From Methanolobus halotolerans (GTDB lineage: Archaea; Halobacteriota; Methanosarcinia; Methanosarcinales; Methanosarcinaceae), in contig NZ_PGGK01000016.1 of the NCBI RefSeq assembly GCF_004745425.1, forward strand, positions 1 to 47,314: a stretch of DNA of 47,314 nt. Reading direction: 5' to 3'. Each line of letters starts with the position of its first letter. The stretch's first letter is position 1. Below the pieces are notes generated by a model that saw only the letters and a list, made by a program, of their open reading frames with translations, did not search any database and had not been told where the DNA came from. Below are positions 8,996-18,484 of this stretch, in pieces. The position numbers and the translations under genes are program-made.

Positions 8996-10230
8996 GGTTC
9001 CCTCTGATAACGATGTTCCACGTCCATATCATTCTCAAGGGCCTCTGCTATCATCTCTGCGATGAGCGGGAGGTTGCGCGCCTGGAATGAGAGTTTGCGG
9101 ACCAGTTTCCCTAATTGCAGGAGCGTACCTATAATGAGAACATCTGTCTTTGCAGTCTCATGGGACACAGCTTCACGCTCAAGGGCAGCATCTCCTCCCC
9201 GGGCCAGTATCTCCTGCTTGATTATAAGAGCCTCGGTGGTGGTGATATTGTTCACCCGTATTACCTTGCTAACTGTCTTGTTCTTCATGACCTTCGCACC
9301 GGTACCCGTGACACCCATGCCCTTCATGATGTACTCGGCATCATCAGGGTGGATTATATCGATAACGGACACCTCGAAGTTTCCGGATCTCACGATGGGC
9401 TGTCTCTTTCTCATCGCCCTTGCAACTTCGACAACATCTCTTGTTTCAGTAATGTCGTGTGTCCTTATGATATGTGCTCCTTTGTGCACAACTATTGCCG
9501 TTGCAGCAAGGCTTCCATAGAGCCTTTCGCTTGCCGGCTTATGCAGCACTGCGTCGATGCATGACTTTCTTGAGATTGCTGCAAGCAATGGTCTTTCGAA
9601 AACCTTCAGGCTCTCGAACTGGTCCATGGTTTCAAAATCATATATCGGGTCCTTATCGGAAAACCACTTCCCGATAGCAGGGTCAAGTATGAGTTTACCA
9701 GTATCCATTCCTCTGGAGTCAGCTCTGGCAATTATCTTCGCAAGAGATTCCATGATGGCATCCATTCCGACAGGGTCTCCGGGAAATTCCCTGGATGCCA
9801 TTACAACAGCAGGGCAATCATAATCTGCCACAACATCGATCATATGCGGGTCGCTGGTAAATCCCGATACGTCATTGACGATATCTGCACCGTGCTTCAG
9901 GGATTCTTCCGCAACGCCCGAATATACTGTATCCACTGAAATGAGTACATCCGTATTGCCTCTTAGGATATCCAGTGCTGGTATCATGCGATTCAGTTCT
10001 TCTTCCTCTCCAATGACCGGTCTTGCAAGGGGCCATGTGGAACGGGCACCTATGTCCAGTATGGTTGCACCGTCAGCCACCATCTTATGGGCAACATCAA
10101 GAAGAGAATCAGTACTAACGACCGAACCTTTGTAAAAGGATTCCTTGCTGAGGTTGATGACACCCATTAATCGCACTGGGTGCTCATCGCCAACCTTTAA
10201 GCCACATATGTCAACATCGACAACCATCAT
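8992..10230 (-). CDS. folP: Dihydropteroate synthase-like protein with C-terminal extension
   Basis: About 412 residues. The first 270 form a pterin-binding (dihydropteroate synthase) barrel: MGVINLSKESFYKGS near the start, the substrate-loop GATILDIGARSTWP (classical enzymes have GGESTRP here), NDVSGF, LILDPAIGKWF, ISRKS and IRTHDI. The remaining 140 residues form a separate domain seen in longer FolP-like proteins. DHPS couples p-aminobenzoate to a pterin in folate synthesis, which fits the neighbouring H4folate genes, although methanogens make the related methanopterin by another route. A longer start at 10248 would use TTG; the ATG at 10230 has AGGT just upstream and suits the family. Confidence 0.85.
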   Translation of the reverse strand: MMVVDVDICGLKVGDEHPVRLMGVINLSKESFYKGSVVSTDSLLDVAHKMVADGATILDIGARSTWPLARPVIGEEEELNRMIPALDILRGNTDVLISVDTVYSGVAEESLKHGADIVNDVSGFTSDPHMIDVVADYDCPAVVMASREFPGDPVGMDAIMESLAKIIARADSRGMDTGKLILDPAIGKWFSDKDPIYDFETMDQFESLKVFERPLLAAISRKSCIDAVLHKPASERLYGSLAATAIVVHKGAHIIRTHDITETRDVVEVARAMRKRQPIVRSGNFEVSVIDIIHPDDAEYIMKGMGVTGTGAKVMKNKTVSKVIRVNNITTTEALIIKQEILARGGDAALEREAVSHETAKTDVLIIGTLLQLGKLVRKLSFQARNLPLIAEMIAEALENDMDVEHRYQREP

Positions 10231-10293
10231 TAAACCTGGTAGGATCAATTCTGTTATAGGGTGAACAATATTCTGTTAAAAAGACAAGTGTAC

Positions 10294-11160
10294 TTATAAT
10301 ATGCTATTCCTTGCTGCCATAAGCACATGCTCCATGAGGATAGCGATAGTCATGGGACCAACTCCTCCGGGAACCGGGGTTATGAGCAAGGCTTTCTTAA
10401 CAACGTTATCAAAATCAACATCGCCGTATACCTTGCCATTCTCCTCTGTGATGCCAACATCAAAGATGACCGCACCTTCCTTTACCATGTCTGCTTTAAT
10501 AAGGTGCTTGACGCCTGTCCCGACAACAAGTATGTCTGCATCGGGTGTATATTTTTTCAGGTCGTCAGTGAATACGTGACACACAGAGACAGTTGCATTC
10601 CTGTTTATCAGCATCGCTGCCATGGGTTTTCCTACGACGTTGCTGTGTCCCACAACAACTGCGTGTTTACCCTGGATCGGTATGTTGTATTCTTCCAGTG
10701 CCCTGATGACACCTTTGGGAGTACAGGGTACAAGACCCTCCTCACCTATGAGGAGCTTACCCATATTGTACGGATGGAAACCATCGGCATCCTTCGCAGG
10801 GTCGATGGCAAACATGGCAGATTTTTCATCAAGATGGCCGGGAAGGGGTAGCTGCAGGAGTATTCCATGTATGTCTTCCCTTGTGTTGAGCTCCCATATA
10901 CGCTGTATGAGTTGCTCCTGGGTGGTGTGCCCGGGCATGTTGTGGTCCTCTGCATGTATGCCGACCCTTTCGCAAGCCTTGTGCTTCAGGCGAACATACA
11001 TTCTGGATGCGGGATCCGCTCCTACAAGTATTGTTGCAAGTCCGGGGGTGATGCCATTTTCCGTCTGGATCTGGTCAACTCCCTTTCCTATCTGCTCTTC
11101 CAATTTCTTCGACAGGCTTCTCCCGTCTATCTTCCTGGAATCGTAGTTCTCTTCTGGCAT
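10294..11160 (-). CDS. folD: Methylene-H4folate dehydrogenase/cyclohydrolase FolD
   Basis: A 288-residue bifunctional FolD that interconverts methylene-, methenyl- and formyl-tetrahydrofolate. The catalytic motif [14 protein letters not shown] contains the essential Tyr and Lys. [21 protein letters not shown], the NADP-binding [15 protein letters not shown] and [15 protein letters not shown] are all in place. Length is the family standard. It stands between glyA (upstream in transcription) and the folP-like gene, so it supplies formyl-H4folate for PurN from the methylene-H4folate made by GlyA. Confidence 0.96.
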   Translation of the reverse strand: MPEENYDSRKIDGRSLSKKLEEQIGKGVDQIQTENGITPGLATILVGADPASRMYVRLKHKACERVGIHAEDHNMPGHTTQEQLIQRIWELNTREDIHGILLQLPLPGHLDEKSAMFAIDPAKDADGFHPYNMGKLLIGEEGLVPCTPKGVIRALEEYNIPIQGKHAVVVGHSNVVGKPMAAMLINRNATVSVCHVFTDDLKKYTPDADILVVGTGVKHLIKADMVKEGAVIFDVGITEENGKVYGDVDFDNVVKKALLITPVPGGVGPMTIAILMEHVLMAARNSIL

Positions 11161-11205
11161 TATGCAAGCCTCTGTGATATTTTCCCAATAAGGATTGCGT
11201 TTCGA

Positions 11206-12438
11206 TCAATATATGGGGAATCCGCTGCAAAGCTGCTCGACATCAGAGCTGATACCATGGAGGACTGTATCGTCTTTGAGATTGCTGATGACTTCGCTGA
11301 TGTATCCTGCAATCTCTCTCATCTGTTCTTCCTTCATTCCTCTGGTCGTTGTCGCAGGTGTGCCGATCCTGATTCCGCTTGTGATGAACGGACTCCTTGT
11401 TTCGAACGGGATAGTATTCTTGTTAAGTACGATACCAGCCTTGCTCAGTGCTGCCTCTGCATCCTTTCCTGTAATGTCGAACTTGTTCAGGTTCACGAGC
11501 ATGACATGGTTGTCCGTTCCGCCTGAAACGATGTCAAAACCATTGTCCTGCAATTCCTTTGAAAGAACACCTGCATTCTTCACTGTTTGCTGCTGGTCTG
11601 TCCTGAACTTATCTCCCATAGCTTCCTTGAATGCAACGGCCTTTGCTGCGATAACATGCATGAGCGGCCCTCCCTGGATTCCAGGGAACACTGCTTTGTT
11701 CAGGTTCTTTGCATATTCCTCTTTGCACATGACCATTCCACCCCTTGGACCTCTGAGGGTCTTGTGGGTTGTGGTTGTGACAAAATCTGCGTAAGGTACC
11801 GGACTGGGGTGTTCTCCGGCGGCAACTAGTCCTGCGATGTGGGCTATATCTGCAAGCAGGTATGCTTCGACCTCATCGGCGATCTCCCGGAAAGCCTTGA
11901 AATCGATCGTCCTTGAGTATGCTGAAGCACCACAGACGATCATCTGCGGTCTTTCAGCTTTTGCCATCTCCATCAGTACATCGTAATCAAGAGCTTCGGT
12001 TTCTTTATCAACACCATATGGTACTATAGTATAGAGCTGGCCTGCAAAGTTCACAGGACTTCCATGTGAAAGATGTCCTCCGTGTGAAAGGTCCATGGAC
12101 ATGATAGTGTCGCCGGGTTTGAGTACTGAGAAATAGCACGCCATATTGGCACCGGAGCCTGAGTGTGGCTGTACGTTTACATGCTCGGCACCGAAGATCG
12201 CCGTTGCCCTTTCTATGGCAAGGTCCTCTGCAATATCGACGAATTCGCATCCGCCGTAGTAGCGTTTTCCGGAATATCCTTCAGCATATTTGTTCGTCAT
12301 CACAGAGCCCTGTGCTTCCATTACTGCTCGGCTCGCATAGTTCTCTGATGCTATCAGGTTTAATTTGTAATCCTGACGGTTCGCCTCAAGCTTAAGGGCT
12401 TCGGCGATCTCTGGGTCAACTTCCGAGATATAAGACAT
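11206..12438 (-). CDS. glyA: Serine hydroxymethyltransferase
   Basis: About 410 residues, a PLP enzyme that converts serine plus tetrahydrofolate (or methanopterin) to glycine and the methylene form. The motifs [33 protein letters not shown], the PLP-lysine segment [15 protein letters not shown] and [12 protein letters not shown] are intact. The ATG at 12438 (MSYISEV) is preferred over a TTG three codons upstream because it carries GGTTGA before it. The adjacent FolD and PurN imply use of tetrahydrofolate, in line with what is known of Methanosarcina barkeri. Confidence 0.96.
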   Translation of the reverse strand: MSYISEVDPEIAEALKLEANRQDYKLNLIASENYASRAVMEAQGSVMTNKYAEGYSGKRYYGGCEFVDIAEDLAIERATAIFGAEHVNVQPHSGSGANMACYFSVLKPGDTIMSMDLSHGGHLSHGSPVNFAGQLYTIVPYGVDKETEALDYDVLMEMAKAERPQMIVCGASAYSRTIDFKAFREIADEVEAYLLADIAHIAGLVAAGEHPSPVPYADFVTTTTHKTLRGPRGGMVMCKEEYAKNLNKAVFPGIQGGPLMHVIAAKAVAFKEAMGDKFRTDQQQTVKNAGVLSKELQDNGFDIVSGGTDNHVMLVNLNKFDITGKDAEAALSKAGIVLNKNTIPFETRSPFITSGIRIGTPATTTRGMKEEQMREIAGYISEVISNLKDDTVLHGISSDVEQLCSGFPIY

Positions 12439-12491
12439 TTCAATCAACCGTTAGATTCGTGATAATAAGTTATTGAGTAAGTGAATGTAAA

Positions 12492-13100
12492 TTATGTGTG
12501 TACTACAACCCTGCCTTCCACTTTAAGTTTACCCTCAACGAAAAGTTTCACAGCCTCGGGCAATATCTTATGCTCCTGTTCAAGTATACGTGCGGCAAGT
12601 GTCTCTGCCGTATCATCTTCCATGACAGGCACGCATTTCTGGAGTATTATGGGACCCGTATCCATACCTTCGTCGACGAAGTGTACTGTGCAGCCCGATA
12701 CCTTCACACCGTAATCGAAGGCCTGTTGCTGGGCGTGCAGTCCCATAAACGACGGGAGCAGTGCGGGATGGATGTTTATTATCCTGTTCCTGTAAGTCCT
12801 GATCATTTCCTTTCCCATGATACGCATGTAGCCTGCTAGAAGTATAAGTCCGATATCATGCCCTTTGAGAGCTCTCAATATTTCCTGCTCAAAGGCCTGT
12901 TTATTCTCAAAGGATGAAGGATCTATAAAAACGGTGGATATCCTGTGGTTCCGGGCTCTCTCAAGAGCGTAAGCATCTCCTATGTCACTGATAACGACCT
13001 TGATTGCTGCATTCTGGATATCCCCGCTTTCTATACTGTCTATCACAGACTGCAGATTGGAGCCCCTTCCTGAAACAAGCACTGCGATATTGATAGTCAT
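12492..13100 (-). CDS. purN: Phosphoribosylglycinamide formyltransferase PurN
   Basis: About 202 residues, the 10-formyl-H4folate-dependent third step of purine synthesis. The nucleotide motif VSGRGSNLQS, the catalytic INIHPALLPSFMGLHA (Asn and His) and VHFVDEGMDTGPIIL (Asp) are present. A longer start at 13124 is possible, but the ATG at 13100 has AGGAG five bases upstream and begins at the usual place (MTINIAVLVSG). It appears to be the first enzyme gene of the leftward C1 cluster, 59 bases after the regulator. Confidence 0.96.
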   Translation of the reverse strand: MTINIAVLVSGRGSNLQSVIDSIESGDIQNAAIKVVISDIGDAYALERARNHRISTVFIDPSSFENKQAFEQEILRALKGHDIGLILLAGYMRIMGKEMIRTYRNRIINIHPALLPSFMGLHAQQQAFDYGVKVSGCTVHFVDEGMDTGPIILQKCVPVMEDDTAETLAARILEQEHKILPEAVKLFVEGKLKVEGRVVVHT

Positions 13101-13159
13101 TGCTACTCCTAAAGGGATTTCCATATATTAGGGTTTTGGAATTGCCCGGTTAAAAAAAG

Positions 13160-14131
13160 TCAGGTCTTTAATTTTGTCTTTTTTGTCCTCTCATCGATCA
13201 GCTCCGCCAGCTCCTCAGTGCCGGATAGGCGATCGAGCTCTCTCTTCTCGATAAGGATGGTATTCTCGACATTCTGGGTCTTTATATCTCCATTAATGAT
13301 AAATACAGACTTCGTCATCGTCACACAGGAGATACTGCTCATAAGGTCGGCACGTTTTATCATTGCACTGCTGTAATTACTGATACCTGTAAGCAGCGTG
13401 TCGGATGTATTCTTTGAAATGGCTTTGAAAGGTGCCTGGCTGGTTGACATTACCTGATATCCTAACGTATGGAGCATATTCAATATGCCGTCATCAGGCG
13501 TTTGCTTTTCAATGATCTCTTCCGGCGCGATATCTATTCTGCCGTGTCTGTCGAAGCGATGCAGCAGATCTATGGATTGTGCCAGGGCCACATCAAGTAT
13601 TTCCTCGAGGTGGAGGACTATATCAATAGACGCATCCATATTGCCATCCTCATACTTGCTTATCGTCCGCCGTGATACTCCCAGCTCGGAGGCAAGCGAC
13701 CCAAGTGACATGGGAACCTTCTGGCGTGCTTCTTTTAGTACATCGCCGTCAATGGATACATAGAGTCCTCCGGGTGAAGCCGAGACAAGCGGAGGCATGT
13801 CTTCTACAAAATAATCATAAAATGTCTGGACACTGACAGCAGGGATGTCATAACGCATATAGACTACACTGTCTTCAAGCATCTGGTCCCTGGTCTTTGC
13901 TCCGACGAGCAGGGCAGAACCCCGCAGGTATCTTGCAAGACATCTCATCTCTCTCGCTGTCTCTTCATTAAGGCCGTCAATATTGTATAGCACCTTACAG
14001 AAAAGAAGTGTTTCTGCATTCCTGGCCGCTAGGTCAAAACTTCGGGGCCTTATATTGCAGCGTTTTGAAACGATAAATCCTGCCTGTTTTAATACATCGA
14101 CTATCTGATGTATTAGAATTTCTTTCGTCAT
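13160..14131 (-). CDS. Archaeal HTH transcriptional regulator (XRE-like)
   Basis: 323 residues of a conserved euryarchaeal family annotated as putative HTH-type regulatory protein. An N-terminal nuclease-like or sensory region of about 125 residues (FIVSKRCNIRPRSFDLAARN) is followed by a Cro/XRE helix-turn-helix (LGSLASELGVSRRTISKYEDG, about residues 142-162) and a C-terminal domain. It lies immediately upstream of and in line with purN, so it may share a transcript with the C1 cluster and regulate it; this is inference from position. An AT-rich stretch with TATATA (14156-14163) precedes it. Confidence 0.85.
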   Translation of the reverse strand: MTKEILIHQIVDVLKQAGFIVSKRCNIRPRSFDLAARNAETLLFCKVLYNIDGLNEETAREMRCLARYLRGSALLVGAKTRDQMLEDSVVYMRYDIPAVSVQTFYDYFVEDMPPLVSASPGGLYVSIDGDVLKEARQKVPMSLGSLASELGVSRRTISKYEDGNMDASIDIVLHLEEILDVALAQSIDLLHRFDRHGRIDIAPEEIIEKQTPDDGILNMLHTLGYQVMSTSQAPFKAISKNTSDTLLTGISNYSSAMIKRADLMSSISCVTMTKSVFIINGDIKTQNVENTILIEKRELDRLSGTEELAELIDERTKKTKLKT

Positions 14132-14292
14132 TACGAAATAGGCTTTGTTTGCAAGTCTATATAAATGTATCTATAATGGGCTGATTATATACTTATCAAT
14201 GTAGTTACTTTATCAATGTTGTTCCGTTTTACAGAGTTCTTCTAACCATGCGGAATCATTAATTGTTATCAGGATCATGTGTTAGTGATTCG

Positions 14293-15597
14293 ATGAGCGG
14301 CGATATGATAAAAATAATCATCGGACTCGATGATACCGATTCCAGGGACGGTATGTGTACAACATATCTCGGAGCCCTTATTGCAGATGAACTTTCATCA
14401 TCCTGTGAACAGGCAGGTGATCTTCTGCTTGTCCGCCTGAACCCTACGATCCCCTATAAGACAAGGGGTAATGCTTCCGTTGCGATCAGTGTGGAGTGCC
14501 ATGACCCGACACGGGTCATCGGCCATGTGATCTCAAGAATAGCTTCTTTTGCCAGAATGGACTGTGAGAACACAAACCCGGGTGTTGTTTTTGTGCTCGG
14601 GGATGATTTCGATGGAGTGAAACCCGAACTGGATGAATTTTTCAGACGGGCTGTAAGGGATGTTATTACCATAGATGAGGCAAAAGCAGTTGCAGGCAAA
14701 CTTGGCCTGACTTACAGGGCATTCAAGAACGGACGGGGGCTCATTGGTGCACTTGCTGCATGCGGAGCCATGCTGAACCCGGGCTGGGATCATACTTATG
14801 AGTACCTTACATACAGAAAGAAGGAGATGTGGGGTACTCCGCGCTTTGTCGACAGCGAATCTCTCTATGAGGCTGACAATTGCACATATCCTGAGACATG
14901 GGACTCCGTTGACAGGGTCAACAAAATAGTGGTATGTGTGCCCCGTTCTCCCGATCCCGTGCTTTTTGGTATCAGGGGAAATAGCAGGCAGGCAGTTACA
15001 GAGGCTGTGGGAATCGTTCGGTCGGAGGAGATCGAACGTTCGTGCATCTACAGGACGAACCAGGGAACTGATATGCATCTGATCCATGCGGCCGGTGTTG
15101 ATGATGTGCACGGTATGCATTCCTATATTCTGGAAGGGATCGTTGAGACTGTTGCACATACTATCAAAGGGGGGCATTCCATATTCGTGTTAAGCGATGA
15201 TTGGGGGAAGACCATTGATTGTGCAGCCTTTGAGCCGACAAAGAACTTCAGGGATGTTGTCCGCAGACTGATTCCCGGAGACCGGGTCATTGTATATGGC
15301 AGTGTCATGGACGGGACTTTCAATATCGAGAAGATAAATATCCTGTCTCTTGCAGAGGTGAGTGAAAAAAGGAATCCCGAATGTCCCTCCTGCGGGAAGA
15401 GGATGAAATCCGCAGGTGCAGAGCAGGGATATCGGTGCAGAAAATGCGGAACAACCGCACAGGTCCCTGAAACGGTGTGCCTGGAAAGAACTATTGCAGT
15501 GGGGTTCTATGAAGTGCCATCATGCGCCAGGCGACATCTTGCAAAACCCCTTATCAGGTTTAAGACCCCGGATACACCCCTTTTCCCTGGCAGGTGA
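14293..15597 (+). CDS. tiaS: tRNA(Ile2) agmatidine synthase TiaS
   Basis: About 434 residues. TiaS conjugates agmatine to C34 of the CAU-anticodon tRNA-Ile so that it reads AUA, an archaea-specific step. The N-terminal IIIGLDDTDSRDGMCTTYLG is the kinase-like signature of the family. RGLIGALAACG and an OB-fold region (PGDRVIVYGSVMDGTFNIEK) follow, then a C-terminal zinc ribbon (CPSCGKRM...CRKCG). The ATG at 14293 has GTGA upstream; the ATG at 14305 would remove four residues and is also possible. It converges on nadE with only four bases between stop codons. Confidence 0.93.
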   Translation: MSGDMIKIIIGLDDTDSRDGMCTTYLGALIADELSSSCEQAGDLLLVRLNPTIPYKTRGNASVAISVECHDPTRVIGHVISRIASFARMDCENTNPGVVFVLGDDFDGVKPELDEFFRRAVRDVITIDEAKAVAGKLGLTYRAFKNGRGLIGALAACGAMLNPGWDHTYEYLTYRKKEMWGTPRFVDSESLYEADNCTYPETWDSVDRVNKIVVCVPRSPDPVLFGIRGNSRQAVTEAVGIVRSEEIERSCIYRTNQGTDMHLIHAAGVDDVHGMHSYILEGIVETVAHTIKGGHSIFVLSDDWGKTIDCAAFEPTKNFRDVVRRLIPGDRVIVYGSVMDGTFNIEKINILSLAEVSEKRNPECPSCGKRMKSAGAEQGYRCRKCGTTAQVPETVCLERTIAVGFYEVPSCARRHLAKPLIRFKTPDTPLFPGR

Positions 15598-15601
15598 CAG
15601 C

Positions 15602-16399
15602 TCAGGCTGTGATGTAGGGCCCTCTGAGCGAGTCAAGGTCCGCGGCGGGAGGAGCTTTCTGTTTATGGAGGTTCGCATGGATCCTTGCAACTACCGAATC
15701 CCGCTGTCCGGCTGTCAGTCCAAGTGTGTTCTGCGCCATCTGCGGGCTCTCACCTTCAAGCAGCAGCATAAGGAATCTATCGACCAGTTCATAACTGATC
15801 CCCAACTCCTCTTCATCGGTCTGACCTTCCCATAGTCCTGCAGAGGGTGGTTTATTGATTATTTCCACAGGTACTCCCACCAGGTATGCCATTTCCCTGA
15901 CCTCGCTTTTATAAAGATCTCCTATGGGTTCCAGGTCAACACCGCCGTCTCCGTATTTTGTGAAATACCCAAGAAGTATCTCTGTCTTGTTACCTGTTCC
16001 CATGACCATCCTCTCTATGATATTGGCATAATAGTAAAGTATTGACATGCGTATCCTTGCCTTGAGATTACCGTTGGCATGGTTAAAGGACAGCCTGCTG
16101 TCAGGTATGGCCTCTATGAAAGATGTGAGGGGGCCGGAGATATCTATGGTCTTGAACTCGATCCCAAGGCGTTCTGCCACCTCTGTGGCATCAAGGACAT
16201 CTTCTGCCGGGGTGAGTTTGAGTTCGGGCATGTGGATCCCAAGCACATTCTCTTTTCCCAGGGCTTCAACAGTAAGATATGCTGTCAAAGCCGAATCAAT
16301 ACCTCCGCTGATTCCTACAACAGCTCCTTTAACTCCTGCTTCCTCTGCCCTGTCCCTGATAAAATTAACGACAATATCCTTGGCTTTATTGATGTCCAT
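15602..16399 (-). CDS. nadE: NAD+ synthetase
   Basis: About 265 residues, an ATP-dependent NAD synthase of the ammonia-using type with no glutaminase domain. The PP-loop SGGIDSA (residues 31-37), GTGNKTEILLGYFTKYGDGG and LYKSEVREMA are diagnostic. The ATG at 16399 (MDINKAKDI) has AGGT upstream and is favoured over one at 16435. It lies 42 bases after the KaiC-like gene on the same strand and may be co-transcribed with it. Confidence 0.95.
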   Translation of the reverse strand: MDINKAKDIVVNFIRDRAEEAGVKGAVVGISGGIDSALTAYLTVEALGKENVLGIHMPELKLTPAEDVLDATEVAERLGIEFKTIDISGPLTSFIEAIPDSRLSFNHANGNLKARIRMSILYYYANIIERMVMGTGNKTEILLGYFTKYGDGGVDLEPIGDLYKSEVREMAYLVGVPVEIINKPPSAGLWEGQTDEEELGISYELVDRFLMLLLEGESPQMAQNTLGLTAGQRDSVVARIHANLHKQKAPPAADLDSLRGPYITA

Positions 16400-16441
16400 G
16401 TTACCTGACCTGTATACTTTAGGAGCTATCAGCAATAATGC

Positions 16442-17161
16442 TTAATCTTTTTTACCCTGGGTAGTTGACAACTTAATGCCCTCATCACTTATGTCATAAA
16501 TGATAGGATCCAGGGAAATCCTTGTACCTCTCATTTTAGGAATATACATGAAACGCTCCATCTTTCCAGTGTACGGATTTTCCTTTACCATTAGCCTGAT
16601 AGTTCCGTATGTGGAATATTCAGATATCCGGTATGTCAGCTCATGAGCTGTTTTGTCCATCATCAACAACGCTGTCATTTTCTGTGTTGAGAGGAAATAT
16701 GTAAGTTCTTCCAGTTTATCCCTGAAAGACCGAAGATCGGTTCCTATTGAAAACGTACCTATATTGTCGACAACAATTGCTTCTGCATCATCTGCTATTA
16801 AATGCGTGAGGTTGTTAAGGTCATCCATATGCATGCCTGTATACTGTGAACCATCCGTTGAAATTCCGGTGTAAGAAGTCCTCATCTCAAGTATGCGCAT
16901 TATTGATAAGCGGTTTTCCTTAAAGAAAGGTTCAAGATCAAACCCCAGCAGTTTTGCATGGAGGAGTATCTTTTCAGGAGTTTCTTCCGTAGCTATCATC
17001 ATACACTTCTTGCCTTCCATGCATGCCTGATGAAGGAACTGTATTCCCAGAATGGTCTTTCCGGTTCCGGGTTCTCCGGTTATGAGAATCGATTCTCCCT
17101 CGGGGTAACCTCCCTGCAGTTTTTTATCAAGCCTGGGTATGCCTGTAGATAACCTGTTCAT
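16442..17161 (-). CDS. KaiC-like RecA-superfamily ATPase
   Basis: About 239 residues, a single KaiC/RadA-type ATPase domain. It begins RLSTGIPRLDKKLQGGYPEGE, followed by Walker A GEPGTGKT, ATEETPEKI with the catalytic glutamates, and Walker B EAIVVDNIG. Archaea carry many such single-domain KaiC homologues, some in signalling, and their substrates are mostly unknown. The ATG at 17161 is favoured over a TTG three codons upstream. The divergent gap to nob1 holds a long AT run (ATATATATAATAT near 17190) that suits a TATA box. Confidence 0.88.
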   Translation of the reverse strand: MNRLSTGIPRLDKKLQGGYPEGESILITGEPGTGKTILGIQFLHQACMEGKKCMMIATEETPEKILLHAKLLGFDLEPFFKENRLSIMRILEMRTSYTGISTDGSQYTGMHMDDLNNLTHLIADDAEAIVVDNIGTFSIGTDLRSFRDKLEELTYFLSTQKMTALLMMDKTAHELTYRISEYSTYGTIRLMVKENPYTGKMERFMYIPKMRGTRISLDPIIYDISDEGIKLSTTQGKKD

Positions 17162-17310
17162 TATGATCAACTTTAATTGTACATCATAAATATATATAAT
17201 ATTCTATTACAATCTGTATTATTATACGTATTTTAAGTTATCTTTCCAACTTATGCCGGTGGATGTGGGTACCCAAAGAGTTAATCAGGGTCGGATTCAT
17301 TATATGGGTG

Positions 17311-17790
17311 ATGGTCTACTTTATAGCCGATTCAGCAGTCTTTATCATGGGTAAGGATATCGATCCTGTGAGTATCATAACGGTCAGTTCTGTTGTGGGG
17401 GAACTTAGAAGTTCGGAAGCTTCGCTGAGATTCGAGCTTGCCCTTGAAGGGGGGGCAAAGGTGGAGATGCCGGATCCTGTTGTGAGAAGAAGGGTGCTTG
17501 AGGTGGCTGAAAGTACACGGGATGTCGAGGAGTTATCGGCAACGGATATTGACATACTTTCCAAGGCACTTGAATATGGGAATGATGCCGTGTTGCTCAG
17601 CGATGATTATGCGGTACAGAACGTTGCGCAAGTGCTGGGTATCATGGTGAAACCTGTGGTCCAGAAGGAGATACGTGACGTGCTACAGTGGCAAAAGGAA
17701 TGCACCGGATGTCGCAGGCGCTTTGATACAGGGGACATTTGCCAGGTATGTGGTTCCACTCTGAGAAAAAGACGCAAAAGAAAAATATAA
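17311..17790 (+). CDS. nob1: Ribosome maturation endonuclease Nob1
   Basis: About 159 residues with the archaeal Nob1 layout: a PIN nuclease domain beginning VYFIADSAVFIMG (Asp7 is the first metal ligand), further acids in ATDIDILSKALEYG and LLSDDYAVQNVA, and a C-terminal zinc ribbon CTGCRRRFDTGDICQVCG. Nob1 cuts the 3' end of 16S rRNA during small-subunit maturation. The open frame extends upstream to a possible start at 17263, but family members begin just before the PIN strand, so the ATG at 17311 is chosen. The basic tail KRRKRKI fits RNA binding. Confidence 0.92.
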   Translation: MVYFIADSAVFIMGKDIDPVSIITVSSVVGELRSSEASLRFELALEGGAKVEMPDPVVRRRVLEVAESTRDVEELSATDIDILSKALEYGNDAVLLSDDYAVQNVAQVLGIMVKPVVQKEIRDVLQWQKECTGCRRRFDTGDICQVCGSTLRKRRKRKI

Positions 17791-17845
17791 CATCTTTCAC
17801 ATATAATAAGAACTATGAATCTTATCTTATGTTAGCGGGGTTCAC

Positions 17846-18457
17846 ATGAAGAATATTGATAAATTGATCCAGAAAGCTGTGGAGTTACAGGCGAACGGGC
17901 TTGTCACAAGGCAGATAGCAGATGAACTGAATGTTTCCAGAGATACGGTAACCTGGCTTTTGACTCGTTCTAAGAAAGAAGAGGTCCCTCCTGCTCCCAA
18001 GGATATTTCCGTAAACTGGAGCAGTATTGGGAAAAGTGCTTTCAGGCTCCGGCATATTGGTATCGCGCTTTGTGACATGGTACTGGACACTATGGCGGAA
18101 ACGGCTACAGAAGCCGATGTGGTCGTAGGAATCGGCCTGAGCGGTGTTCCACTTGCAAGTCTTATGGCAGATGAACTTGAACTGGAACTTTCGGTTTATC
18201 ATGCATACAACGAACAGAGCGATCAAGCACAGAACAGAGGTGCCTTCAGCAGGAATTTTTCAAGCATCAATGGCAAGAAGTGTATTATTGTTGATGATGT
18301 AATCACAACCGGAAGCACAATGAACGATGTTATCAACCATCTGAGAAGCGCCGGTGCAAAACCGATTGCAGTTGCAGTTCTTGTTGATAAGAGCGGTTCG
18401 GAGCTCATATCCGAGGTACCTGTGAATTCACTGGTCCGTATAGTACGGGTTGACTGA
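17846..18457 (+). CDS. GfcR/PyrE-like HTH-phosphoribosyltransferase regulator
   Basis: 203 residues. An N-terminal helix-turn-helix ([21 protein letters not shown], about 19-39) is fused to a phosphoribosyltransferase domain with the PRPP loop [13 protein letters not shown]. This is the archaeal orotate phosphoribosyltransferase-like family; the haloarchaeal member GfcR is a regulator of sugar catabolism, not an enzyme. By homology it should sense a nucleotide or PRPP-like ligand and bind DNA; its targets here are unknown. It is 55 bases downstream of nob1 and converges on the recJ-like gene. Confidence 0.87.
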   Translation: MKNIDKLIQKAVELQANGLVTRQIADELNVSRDTVTWLLTRSKKEEVPPAPKDISVNWSSIGKSAFRLRHIGIALCDMVLDTMAETATEADVVVGIGLSGVPLASLMADELELELSVYHAYNEQSDQAQNRGAFSRNFSSINGKKCIIVDDVITTGSTMNDVINHLRSAGAKPIAVAVLVDKSGSELISEVPVNSLVRIVRVD

Positions 18458-18484
18458 ATAATTACATTTAAGGATGGAGAAGTG

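Noticed and set aside
5413-13000. Many plus-strand open frames of 80-220 codons over the C1 cluster
   Set aside because: They are antisense shadows of strongly conserved enzymes; codon bias of the sense genes explains them.
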